The notes beneath the pieces were generated by a model. It saw nothing but the letters and a program-made list of their open reading frames with translations, had not been told where the DNA came from and ran no database searches. The translations under genes and the position numbers were made by a program. DNA of 64,000 nt from Maridesulfovibrio bastinii DSM 16055 (lineage in GTDB: Bacteria; Desulfobacterota; Desulfovibrionia; Desulfovibrionales; Desulfovibrionaceae): NCBI RefSeq assembly GCF_000429985.1, contig NZ_AUCX01000008.1:62001-126000 (forward strand). Reading direction: 5' to 3'. Positions within the stretch are counted from its first letter, which is position 1; each line of letters begins with the position of its first letter. This document shows, one piece after another, positions 35,957 through 45,215 of this stretch.

Positions 35957-36841
35957 TTAATCGTTTTCGAGATTCTCTTTGTTTGCCTTGTTGAGAACAA
36001 GACCAATAATATTCCTTCCTTCAAGAAGATTCAAAGCTTTCATAACATTTTCTCTTGAAGTTTTCCCCGCTTCAACCACAAAGATAATACCGTCAACGTA
36101 AGTCGAGAAGACCAGAGCATCAGGTGCATGCAACAGATCAGGGCAGTCAAAAATTACATATCTGTCAGGATACCGCTGCTTCATCTCAACAATAAGTTCC
36201 TGAAGTTTTGGAGAACCCAGAATTTCCGTAGATCCTCTTATAGGTTCTCCGGCAGGAAGAAAAGTCAGTTTATCCAATCCCGGTTTTATAAATAACTCAT
36301 GCACCGGTACATTTTTCATCAGATGATCACTGAGCCCGCGAGTCATTTCCATTCCGAGATACTTATGCAGAGACGGATTACGCATGTCAGTGTCCACCAG
36401 CAAAGCAAACTGGTCAAGCTCACGGGCAATACTTATGGCAAGATTCAAAGCTGTAAGAGACTTACCTTCACCCTGTGCCGCACTCGTCACCATGATGACG
36501 TTATGATGGTTCTTCTTAGTGCGGTGAAAAATTTGAGTTCTCAAAAGGTTATATATATCAGTAAATTCAGGTGAACTGCTGGAAGTCAAAACCCTGTTTT
36601 CGGTAAGACATCTGACATCAAGATCAAGATCACAACTCTGACCGGGTCTGGAACATGAAATATTAGCAGATTTACCGGCTTCGCTTGTTGTATCTGAATC
36701 TTCAGCTGCAACAGTGGTTACAATTGCGTTATCATCTGATTTCTCTTTTAAAGTATCACCCTCATTAAATGAAAATGCATTCTGAGAGTTGATTTCCCTA
36801 TTTTTTTTGGCCTTCTCTACAGCCTTGAGCAGTTTGCTCAT
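35957..36841 (-). CDS. XrtA-associated tyrosine-kinase-like ATPase (CpsD/CapB family)
   Basis: The 294 residues show a BY-kinase fold: Walker A variant SAAQGEGKSLTALNLA near 121-136, Walker A' ALLVDTDMRNPSLHKYLG near 151-168, and Walker B RYVIFDCPDLL near 229-239. An N-terminal tail of about 90 residues is low-complexity and basic/acidic. BY-kinases normally end in a tyrosine cluster that is autophosphorylated; here the end (LVLNKANKENLEND) has no tyrosine. It should partner with the chain-length determinant encoded 35 bp upstream to control polymer length. Confidence 0.88.
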   Translation of the reverse strand: MSKLLKAVEKAKKNREINSQNAFSFNEGDTLKEKSDDNAIVTTVAAEDSDTTSEAGKSANISCSRPGQSCDLDLDVRCLTENRVLTSSSSPEFTDIYNLLRTQIFHRTKKNHHNVIMVTSAAQGEGKSLTALNLAISIARELDQFALLVDTDMRNPSLHKYLGMEMTRGLSDHLMKNVPVHELFIKPGLDKLTFLPAGEPIRGSTEILGSPKLQELIVEMKQRYPDRYVIFDCPDLLHAPDALVFSTYVDGIIFVVEAGKTSRENVMKALNLLEGRNIIGLVLNKANKENLEND

Positions 36842-36876
36842 CTTGAAACCCCGCTATGGACTTTAGGTACTAACTC

Positions 36877-38628
36877 CTAAAAATTTAATGAAATCTTGCG
36901 AATAAGTTTAACTGCAAGAACATCCAAAGGCATATATAAAAAGTGAATTGCAGCCAGAGCCAGAATGAAAATTGCTATACACCCAAGCGTAATCAATATT
37001 TTTTTTCTGGACTGCTTTTTAAGTTCTTTAGCTGTCACCCAGTATGGGACTGTGGTCAAAACAGGTAAACCTGTAATCTGAGCCAGATCATCTGGACGTC
37101 TTACAGAACGATCCATAAATTCAAGAAAAGTTCCAACGCCAACGCCAACTCCGACTGACAGGACAAAACCCACCAGAATTAAAGCCAGCCTATTAGGACG
37201 TACAGGTTTTTCAGGAACAATAGGCGGATCAACAAGTGTAAATCTTTCAGCAAGCTGGCTCTGTTCAAGACCTTTAGCTTCTCTGGCAGCCAGCAGTCTG
37301 GTGTTTGTTTCCTGATATTTTGCCTGCGCATTATCATAATCGCGCAAGAGTATCTTATACTGCTGTTCAACCTGAGGAGTGTTTACAACTCTAAGGCGAT
37401 ATTTATCATACTGGGCTTTGATTTCAGCATAAACTCTTTTAGCCTCTCCTATTTCAAGTTCAGTAGAAGCTATCTGAGTTTCGATTTGAATGTACCCCGG
37501 ATTATCCGGGACTTCTCCGGATTCCTGAAGATAAGGCTCCTGCATGGAAGCATCTTCCAGTCTTGCAGTGAGAGCATCAATTTCCTTGCGCAGAGCAATG
37601 ACATCAGGATGTTTGTCTGAATACTTTTCTTTTAAAGCGGCGAGATCCTGTTCCTTAAGATCAATTTCCCTCTTGATGTTATCGTAACTTTCAGAACTCT
37701 GAACCTCAGCACCTAAAGCTTTGATCTGCCGTTTAATAGCTATCACTTCAGGATACTTATCAGAATACTTTGACGATAAGCTGAGATATTCCCGCCTAAG
37801 CTTCTCAAGTTCTTCTTTTGAAGTGACAAATCTTTTGCCTTCATTGGAAATAACCCTCAGATGAGGATCAATACTGGCAAGCTGTCCCTGAAGATACACT
37901 TTTCTGTTCCTCAAAGTTGCCAGCTGCTCCCTAGAATTATCCATCTCACGCTGAAGGCGTTCCATAGAATTCATGTTATGAACAAGAAGCTCAGGAAGTT
38001 CGTTAACATGCTTTTTCTTAAATTCAGCAATCTTGCGCTCAAGCTCAAGCACCTCGGACCGCAGCTCTGAAAGTTGTAGCTCAAGAAAATTAAAAGTGCT
38101 TTTAGCCTTCTGTTCACGCTCTTTCAAATTTTCTTTAAGGTAAAGAGAAGTGAGCACGTTGGCGACCTGTGCAACCTTCTGCGGTGTACGACCCTCATAT
38201 GAGAGGACAAAAGCAATAGTTGCACTTCCGGGACGTCCTGAATACTGGTTGGTGACATCAGCGGTAATCGGTTCCATGATAATATCGTCACGCATCTTGG
38301 AAATAATTTCTTCCGTTGTGTACTTACCCACAAGCTCAGGATAAAGATCAAATTCTTTAATAATATTTAAAAGATTTCCATGACTTAAAACAACCTGAGT
38401 AATGGATTGCAATCTTTCTTCAACAAAACCAGTAACTGTGGTCTGCACCAGCTCCTGCGGAATCTCCTGATCCTCAATCAAAATAGTTGAAGAAGATTTA
38501 TAAACAGGAGGAAGCAGGAAAGCCACAGCCCCTATAATAATAAAAAGTATAGCTCCCGGAAGGATAAACTGAAGTTTGCGCCTTCTTAATACATCGAAAT
38601 AATAAGCTATATCCGAACTCTGTTGCAT
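36877..38628 (-). CDS. XrtA-system polysaccharide chain-length determinant (Wzz/GumC-like)
   Basis: This 583-residue inner-membrane protein has an N-terminal membrane helix (about 19-36), a long periplasmic coiled coil (about 165-440), a GumC-type C-terminal helix pair with LVDPPIVPEKPVRPNR just before it (about 460-500), and a last helix near 550. The coiled coil contains two related segments, KYSDKYPEVIAIKRQI and KYSDKHPDVIALRKEI, 48 residues apart. The protein sets polymer length with the kinase-like ATPase. A good ribosome site precedes the ATG and the gene follows the barrel gene by 14 bp. Confidence 0.9.
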   Translation of the reverse strand: MQQSSDIAYYFDVLRRRKLQFILPGAILFIIIGAVAFLLPPVYKSSSTILIEDQEIPQELVQTTVTGFVEERLQSITQVVLSHGNLLNIIKEFDLYPELVGKYTTEEIISKMRDDIIMEPITADVTNQYSGRPGSATIAFVLSYEGRTPQKVAQVANVLTSLYLKENLKEREQKAKSTFNFLELQLSELRSEVLELERKIAEFKKKHVNELPELLVHNMNSMERLQREMDNSREQLATLRNRKVYLQGQLASIDPHLRVISNEGKRFVTSKEELEKLRREYLSLSSKYSDKYPEVIAIKRQIKALGAEVQSSESYDNIKREIDLKEQDLAALKEKYSDKHPDVIALRKEIDALTARLEDASMQEPYLQESGEVPDNPGYIQIETQIASTELEIGEAKRVYAEIKAQYDKYRLRVVNTPQVEQQYKILLRDYDNAQAKYQETNTRLLAAREAKGLEQSQLAERFTLVDPPIVPEKPVRPNRLALILVGFVLSVGVGVGVGTFLEFMDRSVRRPDDLAQITGLPVLTTVPYWVTAKELKKQSRKKILITLGCIAIFILALAAIHFLYMPLDVLAVKLIRKISLNF

Positions 38629-38642
38629 CTTATGCCATCCCT

Positions 38643-40256
38643 CTATCTAAGTTCAGTCGGAAAGGCATAAGAAATACCTATCCATGACTTAAAACGCTGA
38701 CTAGTTTTTTCTGTTATTCTATTATAGTTGTCTGTAAAATTAAGCCCTAAGAATAGTCTCCAGTCTTTATCCATGTCCCAATTGGTGACGGACTGAAAAA
38801 AAGTTCCTCTGGATTTATGATCCTCGGTTGCTCCAATTCCCTCGCCTTCAAGCAACCAGTAGCTCGCTACAAAGCTTTGAACCACATCTTCAGTAAACTT
38901 GTAGCGGAAATAAATTTCTGCTTTATCCATAATCTCATTTTCACCATATCTTCCCGGGCGCACCAGCCTTTCAATGGAAGATCTAGCATTATACATGGGC
39001 CGATTGTATTCAAGCTCAGCTCGGAACTGGTACATAAAATCAGTACCATCATCTCTATCATTCTCGCTGGAATAATTTGAAAAAGTTATTCCGGGACCAC
39101 CTTTTAAAGAAAATTTCCAGGATTCGGTGAAAGCATGCTCAACACCGAAAATAGCCTGATTTGAATACTGATCTCCATTAAGATCGTCCATTTCTCTGGT
39201 GTAATGGGTCAAAACATTCAACTGCCCAAGGAAAAATGAGGTTCTTTCATCTTTCAGGGCATGAGCCCATACGGTACTTAGTGAATGGTTTATATAGTCA
39301 GAATCAGAGGCCCGTTCATAGTCAGTTTTATCTATGCTGTAAACAAAGCGCACCTTATCTCTAGGCGTAATGACCCAGTTTAATTCAGGTGTAGCTACAG
39401 TTGAAAGTATTATGGACGGATCGAGATGAACAGCTCCGACTTCGGCAGTATTCTGGTCAAGGTTATGGCGTCTCCTATGTTCAACAGTCAGAGCACCATC
39501 CAGCACGGGGTTGAATCTGTACTCACCTGAAACAGCCAGATTGTAATCATACCTGTCGAGTCCACTGTGTTCCATAAAATCACGATAAATAAAGTCACCC
39601 CTGAAATGAATCTTTGAGTCTTCATTTTTAGCATCAAAAGTAAGTGCCGGTTTATAAGTGGTAACCAAATCACTTATATCCCTATAGTCAACGTTGCTGT
39701 CATAGGTTTCAACAATAGACAACGATGGTTTGAACCTTACCCGCTTTCCTGAAAGGCCGAGCATCCTCTTAGGAGTGGTAAAAAAGCCTCCATCTTCAGA
39801 AACACTTTCTTTACGAATATTTTCTTTGTCCCCAGGAAAAATGGAGACTCCACCGGAACTTGTTACAAATTCAGCAGGCTCATTATGAGCAGTCGAACTC
39901 TTTACATCGGGGGATTTATGATCTTCAGGTGTTTTATCTTCATAAACAGGCTCGGCTGCTTTTTTCTCCATAACCTGTGCAACCTGATGAGATGGCCTAG
40001 GTTCAACAAAAGCTTTATAGCTTGGCCCGTTGGATTCTTCTGAAACTATTTTATCAGCACTGAGCACAACATCCACAACATCTCTGCGCACGCTCTGCCC
40101 AACAGAGTATTTCGGTATGGATTTAAAATATACCGGATGAACAACAGGCATTGCAACACTGTACGTAGGGCGTGACTTACCGGCAATAACAGAGCACACA
40201 GGTATCAGCATCAGGCTGAATACTGTTATCAAAAATATTTTATATATGCCGGTCAT
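38643..40256 (-). CDS. Exosortase-locus outer-membrane beta-barrel protein (TIGR03016-like)
   Basis: The 537 residues begin with a signal peptide (about 1-25). A linker of about 150 residues follows, then a long run of alternating amphipathic strands (from about residue 180 to the end: VRFKPSLSIVETYDSNVDYRDI in pieces, and repeated YDYNLAVSGEYRF-type strands), ending in ...GISYAFPTELR. This is the architecture of the barrel that accompanies XrtA loci. ATG 40256 is preferred over TTG 40274, though neither has a strong ribosome site. It could form the outer-membrane exit or anchor of the polymer. Confidence 0.8.
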   Translation of the reverse strand: MTGIYKIFLITVFSLMLIPVCSVIAGKSRPTYSVAMPVVHPVYFKSIPKYSVGQSVRRDVVDVVLSADKIVSEESNGPSYKAFVEPRPSHQVAQVMEKKAAEPVYEDKTPEDHKSPDVKSSTAHNEPAEFVTSSGGVSIFPGDKENIRKESVSEDGGFFTTPKRMLGLSGKRVRFKPSLSIVETYDSNVDYRDISDLVTTYKPALTFDAKNEDSKIHFRGDFIYRDFMEHSGLDRYDYNLAVSGEYRFNPVLDGALTVEHRRRHNLDQNTAEVGAVHLDPSIILSTVATPELNWVITPRDKVRFVYSIDKTDYERASDSDYINHSLSTVWAHALKDERTSFFLGQLNVLTHYTREMDDLNGDQYSNQAIFGVEHAFTESWKFSLKGGPGITFSNYSSENDRDDGTDFMYQFRAELEYNRPMYNARSSIERLVRPGRYGENEIMDKAEIYFRYKFTEDVVQSFVASYWLLEGEGIGATEDHKSRGTFFQSVTNWDMDKDWRLFLGLNFTDNYNRITEKTSQRFKSWIGISYAFPTELR

Positions 40257-40280
40257 GACTAAAATAAATTCCAATTCTGC

Positions 40281-40856
40281 TTAAGGGACAATTATAGTAT
40301 CGCCTGGCTCAAGGTAGATGTTTGATTTAAGATTTTCACCATCGGCTATTTCGTCATAATCAAAATGAATGGCTTCCTGCCCTCCATTAGAAAGATGTCT
40401 GACCACAATAATGCTGCCCGATTCAGCAAACGGGGATAAACCTCCGGACATTGATAACGCTTGGACAACTGTCATTTTCTGGCCCAGTATAAAAACACCG
40501 GGGTTCTTTACTTTACCCATGACAAAAACTTTGGGGCTGATAACCTTGCTCAAGATGACTGTTACGGCAGCGTCAGGAACGTACTCAGAAATTCTTTTCT
40601 TAATTTCTTTTCTAACCTGAGCAACAGTCAGACCACCGGCTTTAAGGTCTCCCACAAGCGGAAAAGAAATATTACCATCAGGGCCGACCACGACCTCGCG
40701 AATCAGATCTTTGTCACCCCACACGGAAATCTCAATTACATCCTCAGGCCCTAACTTATATTCTGCAGCACTTCCGGTATCAGCACCGGCAATAGCCGGA
40801 CTCAGAGCCAACAAAGATATAAATGTGCAGCAAACAAAAAATCTTAAAATTTTCAT
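40281..40856 (-). CDS. Polysaccharide export protein (Wza-like, short form)
   Basis: The 191 residues begin with a signal peptide (about 1-24, SPAIAGAD). The poly-export domain YKLGPEDVIEISVWGDKDLIREVVVGPDGNISFPLVGDL (read in parts, about 29-67) and a SLBB-like region (VKNPGVFILGQKMTVVQALSMSGG, about 123-146) follow. It forms the periplasmic/outer-membrane channel of the exporter. The frame extends to 40892, but ATG 40856 (MKILRFF) has AAGG upstream and does not overlap the preceding gene. Only one SLBB repeat is present, as in XrtA-type exporters. Confidence 0.9.
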   Translation of the reverse strand: MKILRFFVCCTFISLLALSPAIAGADTGSAAEYKLGPEDVIEISVWGDKDLIREVVVGPDGNISFPLVGDLKAGGLTVAQVRKEIKKRISEYVPDAAVTVILSKVISPKVFVMGKVKNPGVFILGQKMTVVQALSMSGGLSPFAESGSIIVVRHLSNGGQEAIHFDYDEIADGENLKSNIYLEPGDTIIVP

Positions 40857-40892
40857 AACCTTACCCCTTTTCAGCGACAATATTTCCGACAA

Positions 40893-42287
40893 TTACTTCT
40901 GACGCCACGCCCGTCTGAAAACTGTCTTGAAAATAATTTCAAAATCAAGAATCAAAGACCAATTACGCAGATAACTGATATCGAATTCAATTCGGTTTTC
41001 CATATCCTCTTCAGTCTGAACTTCACCCTTGTAACCACTGACCTGTGCCAGTCCGGTTATACCGGGCTTGGATATATGTCTGAGCATGTATCCCGGTATC
41101 CGTTTACGATATTCTTCATTCATTTTAACAGCATGTGGCCTTGGACCAACAATCGACATTCTACCTTGAAGAACATTTATAAACTGTGGAAGCTCATCCA
41201 GACTGTTTCTACGTAAAAAAGCTCCAAACTTTGTAACACGCGGGTCATCACGGGTTACCGGAACAAAATTATACCCGTCTTCCATAACTTTCATCGTTCT
41301 GAACTTGTATATTTTAAAAGGCTCTCCACCCAGACCGTATCTCCATTGCTGAAATAAAACCGGTCCCTTGGATGTCAATTTAATTCCGGCTGCAACAAAG
41401 AGCATAACCGGAGAAACCATTATAAGTATCAGCGACGATAAAATGACGTCTTCCAATCTTTTGACAATACCACTCACACCCTCAAAAGGTGACGACCGCA
41501 TAATTATAGCGGTTCTTCCAGCTACATTGGCAACGTCACCACCCAACAGATGAGCAAAAATAGACATATCGGGAAAATAGTAAACCTGAGCTGCAGAATC
41601 TTCCATATCCGCCAGTATCAATTGAATTTTTTCTTCTTCACGCATGGGCATTGTCACAAAGACAACGTCTATGTTGTTTTCCCTTACATAATCTCCAAGG
41701 TCATCAACATGCCCGAGACACGAATCAACAGTTTCATCACTGGCACTTCCGCTTTCAAAAAAACCGGCAAATTTCATCCCCGACCATGGGTTTTCAGATA
41801 TCCAGTTAGCAATATTAATACCAGTTTTACCTGTACCAGCTATAACAACCCTGCGAAAAGCCTCTGAATCAATCACCGCCGGTAAGACAATTTTTTTGAC
41901 CAGAATACGCTCAAGACACATTACAGCAGGCCAGACCATCACCCATAGAAGTATTACACGGCGTGAGTAAACCTGCGAAACTTTAAACAGATAACCGGTA
42001 ACAAGCATACATGTAAAAGCGATCAGAACACCAAAAACGATACGGTTACATTCAGTTACTGTTTCTGATCTTGCCCAATTTCTATAAACCCCGGCAACTT
42101 TCAGTCCGAATAAAGAAAAAATTGTTGCAACTATTATCAAAAGAGCTATTTGGGGGCTTTTGCTATCAATAGAATCAGGCCAGAAAAAACTATATAGACC
42201 AATCAAAAGACCGATACCAAGACAAATATCGAAGATACGATGTATATAAGTTAACAAAAAACCTGGCGATTTTGAAAATACACTCAT
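40893..42287 (-). CDS. Undecaprenyl-phosphate sugar phosphotransferase (TIGR03013-like, WbaP/WcaJ family)
   Basis: This 464-residue enzyme starts the polysaccharide by moving a sugar-phosphate to undecaprenyl phosphate. Four membrane helices (about 15-120), a CoA-binding-like domain ([19 protein letters not shown], about 145-165) and the catalytic sugar-transferase domain (YKFRTMK, then [25 protein letters not shown]) are present. The Asp-Glu catalytic pair lies in DELPQ. Because it follows the 475-bp gap with the prsT terminator, it is first of the wza-barrel-chain length unit. Confidence 0.92.
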   Translation of the reverse strand: MSVFSKSPGFLLTYIHRIFDICLGIGLLIGLYSFFWPDSIDSKSPQIALLIIVATIFSLFGLKVAGVYRNWARSETVTECNRIVFGVLIAFTCMLVTGYLFKVSQVYSRRVILLWVMVWPAVMCLERILVKKIVLPAVIDSEAFRRVVIAGTGKTGINIANWISENPWSGMKFAGFFESGSASDETVDSCLGHVDDLGDYVRENNIDVVFVTMPMREEEKIQLILADMEDSAAQVYYFPDMSIFAHLLGGDVANVAGRTAIIMRSSPFEGVSGIVKRLEDVILSSLILIMVSPVMLFVAAGIKLTSKGPVLFQQWRYGLGGEPFKIYKFRTMKVMEDGYNFVPVTRDDPRVTKFGAFLRRNSLDELPQFINVLQGRMSIVGPRPHAVKMNEEYRKRIPGYMLRHISKPGITGLAQVSGYKGEVQTEEDMENRIEFDISYLRNWSLILDFEIIFKTVFRRAWRQK

Positions 42288-42672
42288 AATATTACACTGT
42301 CCCCGTCAGCATTATATTTTCAAGACAACTTTTGCTAATTCCTTAACTCAAAACAGGGAAATCAAATTATGCAGATTAACTCTTTAAATTAAAGGCAGCA
42401 AACGAACTAAATGACTCTATATTCGGCTTGGACAAAGTCTATTATTTTTTAGACATTTTCTAAATTCAATTCCCCGAAAAGAATCGGTACTTTTCAAGTT
42501 GCTGACAAGTTTTTATTATATCATTTATCATTCGACTTTATAAGTAGTTAACAAGTAAAAATTTACTGGTTTTAATCCAAACAAGTAAAAAAACTGTTCC
42601 ACTTACCCCTCTTGCGCCGTAAGAATATAAAATACAATTCTACAGCCCTTTCACAGTATTACGTAAAAAATA
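42288..42672. other. 385-bp AT-rich promoter region of the initiating-transferase unit
   Basis: No gene is seen. Two copies of ACAAGTAAAAA (near 42549 and 42584) and an inverted CTTAC/GTAAG around 42603-42624 are the only repeats noticed. No -12/-24 sigma-54 element (TGGCAC...TTGC) was found on the minus strand, although such elements mark some exosortase genes elsewhere. Confidence 0.45.
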
Positions 42673-42714
42673 AAGGCAGCCGAGTAACAAGTAATTTCGT
42701 TACTCAGCTGCCTT
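42673..42714 (-). terminator. Terminator after prsT
   Basis: AAGGCAGC-c-GAGTAAC (42673-42688) pairs with GTTACTC-a-GCTGCCTT (42699-42714), with one mismatch. On the minus strand it is followed by TATTTTTT. It divides the polysaccharide locus into two transcription units. Confidence 0.85.
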
Positions 42715-42762
42715 ATAAAGTCTTTTTTAAATCAAATAATAGTTTAACTTTCTAATGTGGAA

Positions 42763-45150
42763 TTATTTGTCTCCATTAGAAATACTGTTGTATAAGTTTT
42801 GAGCAGCTTTCTTTTCAGGGAACTCAATATTCTTTTCAAGCAGCGATTTCAAGGTACTTTCAACCTGCTTATCTTTACCTTCTCTCAAATAAACTAGAGC
42901 CTTATGATACAAGGCTGATCCAAAATCAGAAGCAACCTGCAAGGCGGAGTTCAGCACATGCAACGCCTGCTTGTTATCTCCTTTAAGATAAAGAACATAA
43001 CCCAGCGTATCTAAAGCTTCCGGGGTCTGTGATCTTGCTGCGATTCTGGCGAATTTTAAAGCTTCATCCATACTGGAGCTGTTTTCTGAATAATGGGTTG
43101 CCAGCAGATAAGCCAAATTATTTGCAGCAGGTTCAAAGTTAGGCTTGCGCTCAAGCAATTTTGAATATGCTTCACGAGCTGAATCATAATCAGCGGCCTG
43201 TTCATATAAAAGGCCAAGAATAAAACGCGGAGCCGGATTATCAGGAGTTTTAGCGACACTCTCACTGAATTTTTTAATTCCGCCATCAATATTTTTTGAT
43301 TTCACATAGATATCACCTATGCGCATATAAGGAACCATCCATTCAGGAGATAAGCTGATAGCTTTTGAAAAAGCTGATTCAGCTTCATCAAGATCATCCC
43401 TTCTGAAATGGATATTACCCACTAATTCATAGAGTCTCGCATTATCGGGATATTTCTGGAGTAAGGAATCGCAGAACTTTAAAGCTGCTGTATACATATT
43501 GCGATCAAGCAGTACTCTAACCTTACCCTGAATAGCCATTAATGAATCAGGAGCTATCTTAAGGGATTTATTGTAGAATTTATCAGCACTAGCATAATCT
43601 TTTTCCTGCTCATAAAAGGAAGCAAGTTTCAGATATCCCAGAGGAGATTTTGGGAATTTCTTTATCATTTCTGCATAGGCATGCTGAGCAAGATTCAAAT
43701 CCTTTTTTAACAGGTAAATGTCGCCTATAGCAGAAAAAACATTTATATCATCAGGACGTTTTTCTTTTATCCTCTTTAATTCTAAAATAGCCTGATGCCA
43801 GTCTTTACTTTCAAGATAAGCGTTAACAAGAGATTCACGGGCCGGAGCATATCCGGGATCAATGGAAATAGCCTTTTTAAGATTTTCAATCCCGATAGCG
43901 AGATCGTCATTTGCAATGTGTGCTTTAGCTAGAAGAACATATGCCGGTGCGCTCTCAGGGTTATCTCTGACAACCTGCCTGAATTCCGCAACTGCCGGCT
44001 GACCACTGCCTTCAAGCAGATAAATCTGTCCCAAAAGATAATGGGCTTCAGAATCCTTGGAATTAAGTTCAATAACTTTGTTAAGGACAGCAACGGCCTT
44101 GTCCGGCATATTTATGTCGAGATAGATTGTTGACAGTTTTTTCCTGAAAACAACAGAATTTGAGCCTTCCTGATCGAGATCAACTCCAGCATTTAAGATA
44201 TCAATCGCTTTATCAAACATACCTCTGGACATATAGAAGTCGGCCAGAGCTGATCTGAGTTTTAATGAATTTTCATCAATCTGAAGACCTTCTTTTAAAA
44301 GATCCTCAGCCTCTTTCATTTTTTTATCTGACACAAGCAGTCTTGAATAAAAAATGCGATATTCTTCATTTTCTTTATTCTGCTCAAGCAGGCTTTTCAT
44401 AAGTTTTTCTGACCGGTCAAACATATTATTTGAGGCAAAAAACTTGCTGGCAAATAATATATAGCGCGGGGTCTTGCTATCCAGTTCAAGAAGTCTGTCA
44501 ACATATTTTACGGATTCATCTTTCTGATTATTCTCCGCAAAAAGTGTAGCCAACCTCATCAAAAGCACTTTACTTGAAGGAATAGCTTCAACACCTTCAA
44601 TTAAAGCCTTTTCAGCAGTAGGAACATCACCCTTCAAAGAATAAAGCCGACTCAAAGCAAGATAAATATCGGCATTACCTGGATCATCATTTTTAGCTGA
44701 ATCCAAAATATGCAAAGCTTCAGCGTAATTTTTTCTCTGAATCATGACAGAGGCCAAAACAAGGCGTCCGGAAATATTCTTTGAATCAGAAGCAAGAACA
44801 AGCCGGGCTTTTTCCTCTGCTTTATCAAATTCATGAGCTAAAAGATAAAGCCTGCCCATTTCGATCTGGGCTTCAATGAGCGCAGGATTGGAATCCGTAG
44901 CATATTTAAAATTGATGAAGGCATTCTGGAAATTACCTTCCTTTAAAAACAATTTTCCCATCAAAAGACGGCATTCTGCACACTCCGGATCTAATGCCAA
45001 GGCATTTTTCAATTCAAGCCTTGATTCCACCGTCTTGTTTTGTTTGTAATATCCAAGAGCTTTATTATAAAAATCTTCGCGCCGTTTCTCACAGCCGGTT
45101 GCAATAAGGATGCTGGCTACAGCACAAAAAAGCATTATTTTTTTAAACAT
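42763..45150 (-). CDS. prsT: PEP-CTERM-system TPR lipoprotein PrsT
   Basis: The 795-residue protein is a lipoprotein: lipobox IATGC with the modified Cys at residue 20. More than fifteen tetratricopeptide repeats run through the rest (each with the W/A-x-Y ... A-x-P spacing; for example GNFQNAFINFKYATDSNPAL). TPR lipoproteins of this size accompany exosortase loci, where they are thought to scaffold the polymer machinery between membranes. It lies 65 bp after the exosortase gene and ends in a terminator. Confidence 0.9.
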   Translation of the reverse strand: MFKKIMLFCAVASILIATGCEKRREDFYNKALGYYKQNKTVESRLELKNALALDPECAECRLLMGKLFLKEGNFQNAFINFKYATDSNPALIEAQIEMGRLYLLAHEFDKAEEKARLVLASDSKNISGRLVLASVMIQRKNYAEALHILDSAKNDDPGNADIYLALSRLYSLKGDVPTAEKALIEGVEAIPSSKVLLMRLATLFAENNQKDESVKYVDRLLELDSKTPRYILFASKFFASNNMFDRSEKLMKSLLEQNKENEEYRIFYSRLLVSDKKMKEAEDLLKEGLQIDENSLKLRSALADFYMSRGMFDKAIDILNAGVDLDQEGSNSVVFRKKLSTIYLDINMPDKAVAVLNKVIELNSKDSEAHYLLGQIYLLEGSGQPAVAEFRQVVRDNPESAPAYVLLAKAHIANDDLAIGIENLKKAISIDPGYAPARESLVNAYLESKDWHQAILELKRIKEKRPDDINVFSAIGDIYLLKKDLNLAQHAYAEMIKKFPKSPLGYLKLASFYEQEKDYASADKFYNKSLKIAPDSLMAIQGKVRVLLDRNMYTAALKFCDSLLQKYPDNARLYELVGNIHFRRDDLDEAESAFSKAISLSPEWMVPYMRIGDIYVKSKNIDGGIKKFSESVAKTPDNPAPRFILGLLYEQAADYDSAREAYSKLLERKPNFEPAANNLAYLLATHYSENSSSMDEALKFARIAARSQTPEALDTLGYVLYLKGDNKQALHVLNSALQVASDFGSALYHKALVYLREGKDKQVESTLKSLLEKNIEFPEKKAAQNLYNSISNGDK

Positions 45151-45215
45151 TTAAGAACCCCTAAAAACTGAACTTATAATTTTTTAATAACAAAACAGGC
45201 CCGAATTTAATCATA

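Noticed and set aside
34960-36024. A 27-residue longer start for the ExeA-like ATPase, overlapping the kinase-like gene
   Set aside because: The family starts at MYLDFYRL; the extra residues have no similarity.
42288-42672. Sigma-54 promoter for the polysaccharide genes
   Set aside because: No -12/-24 element was seen on the minus strand.
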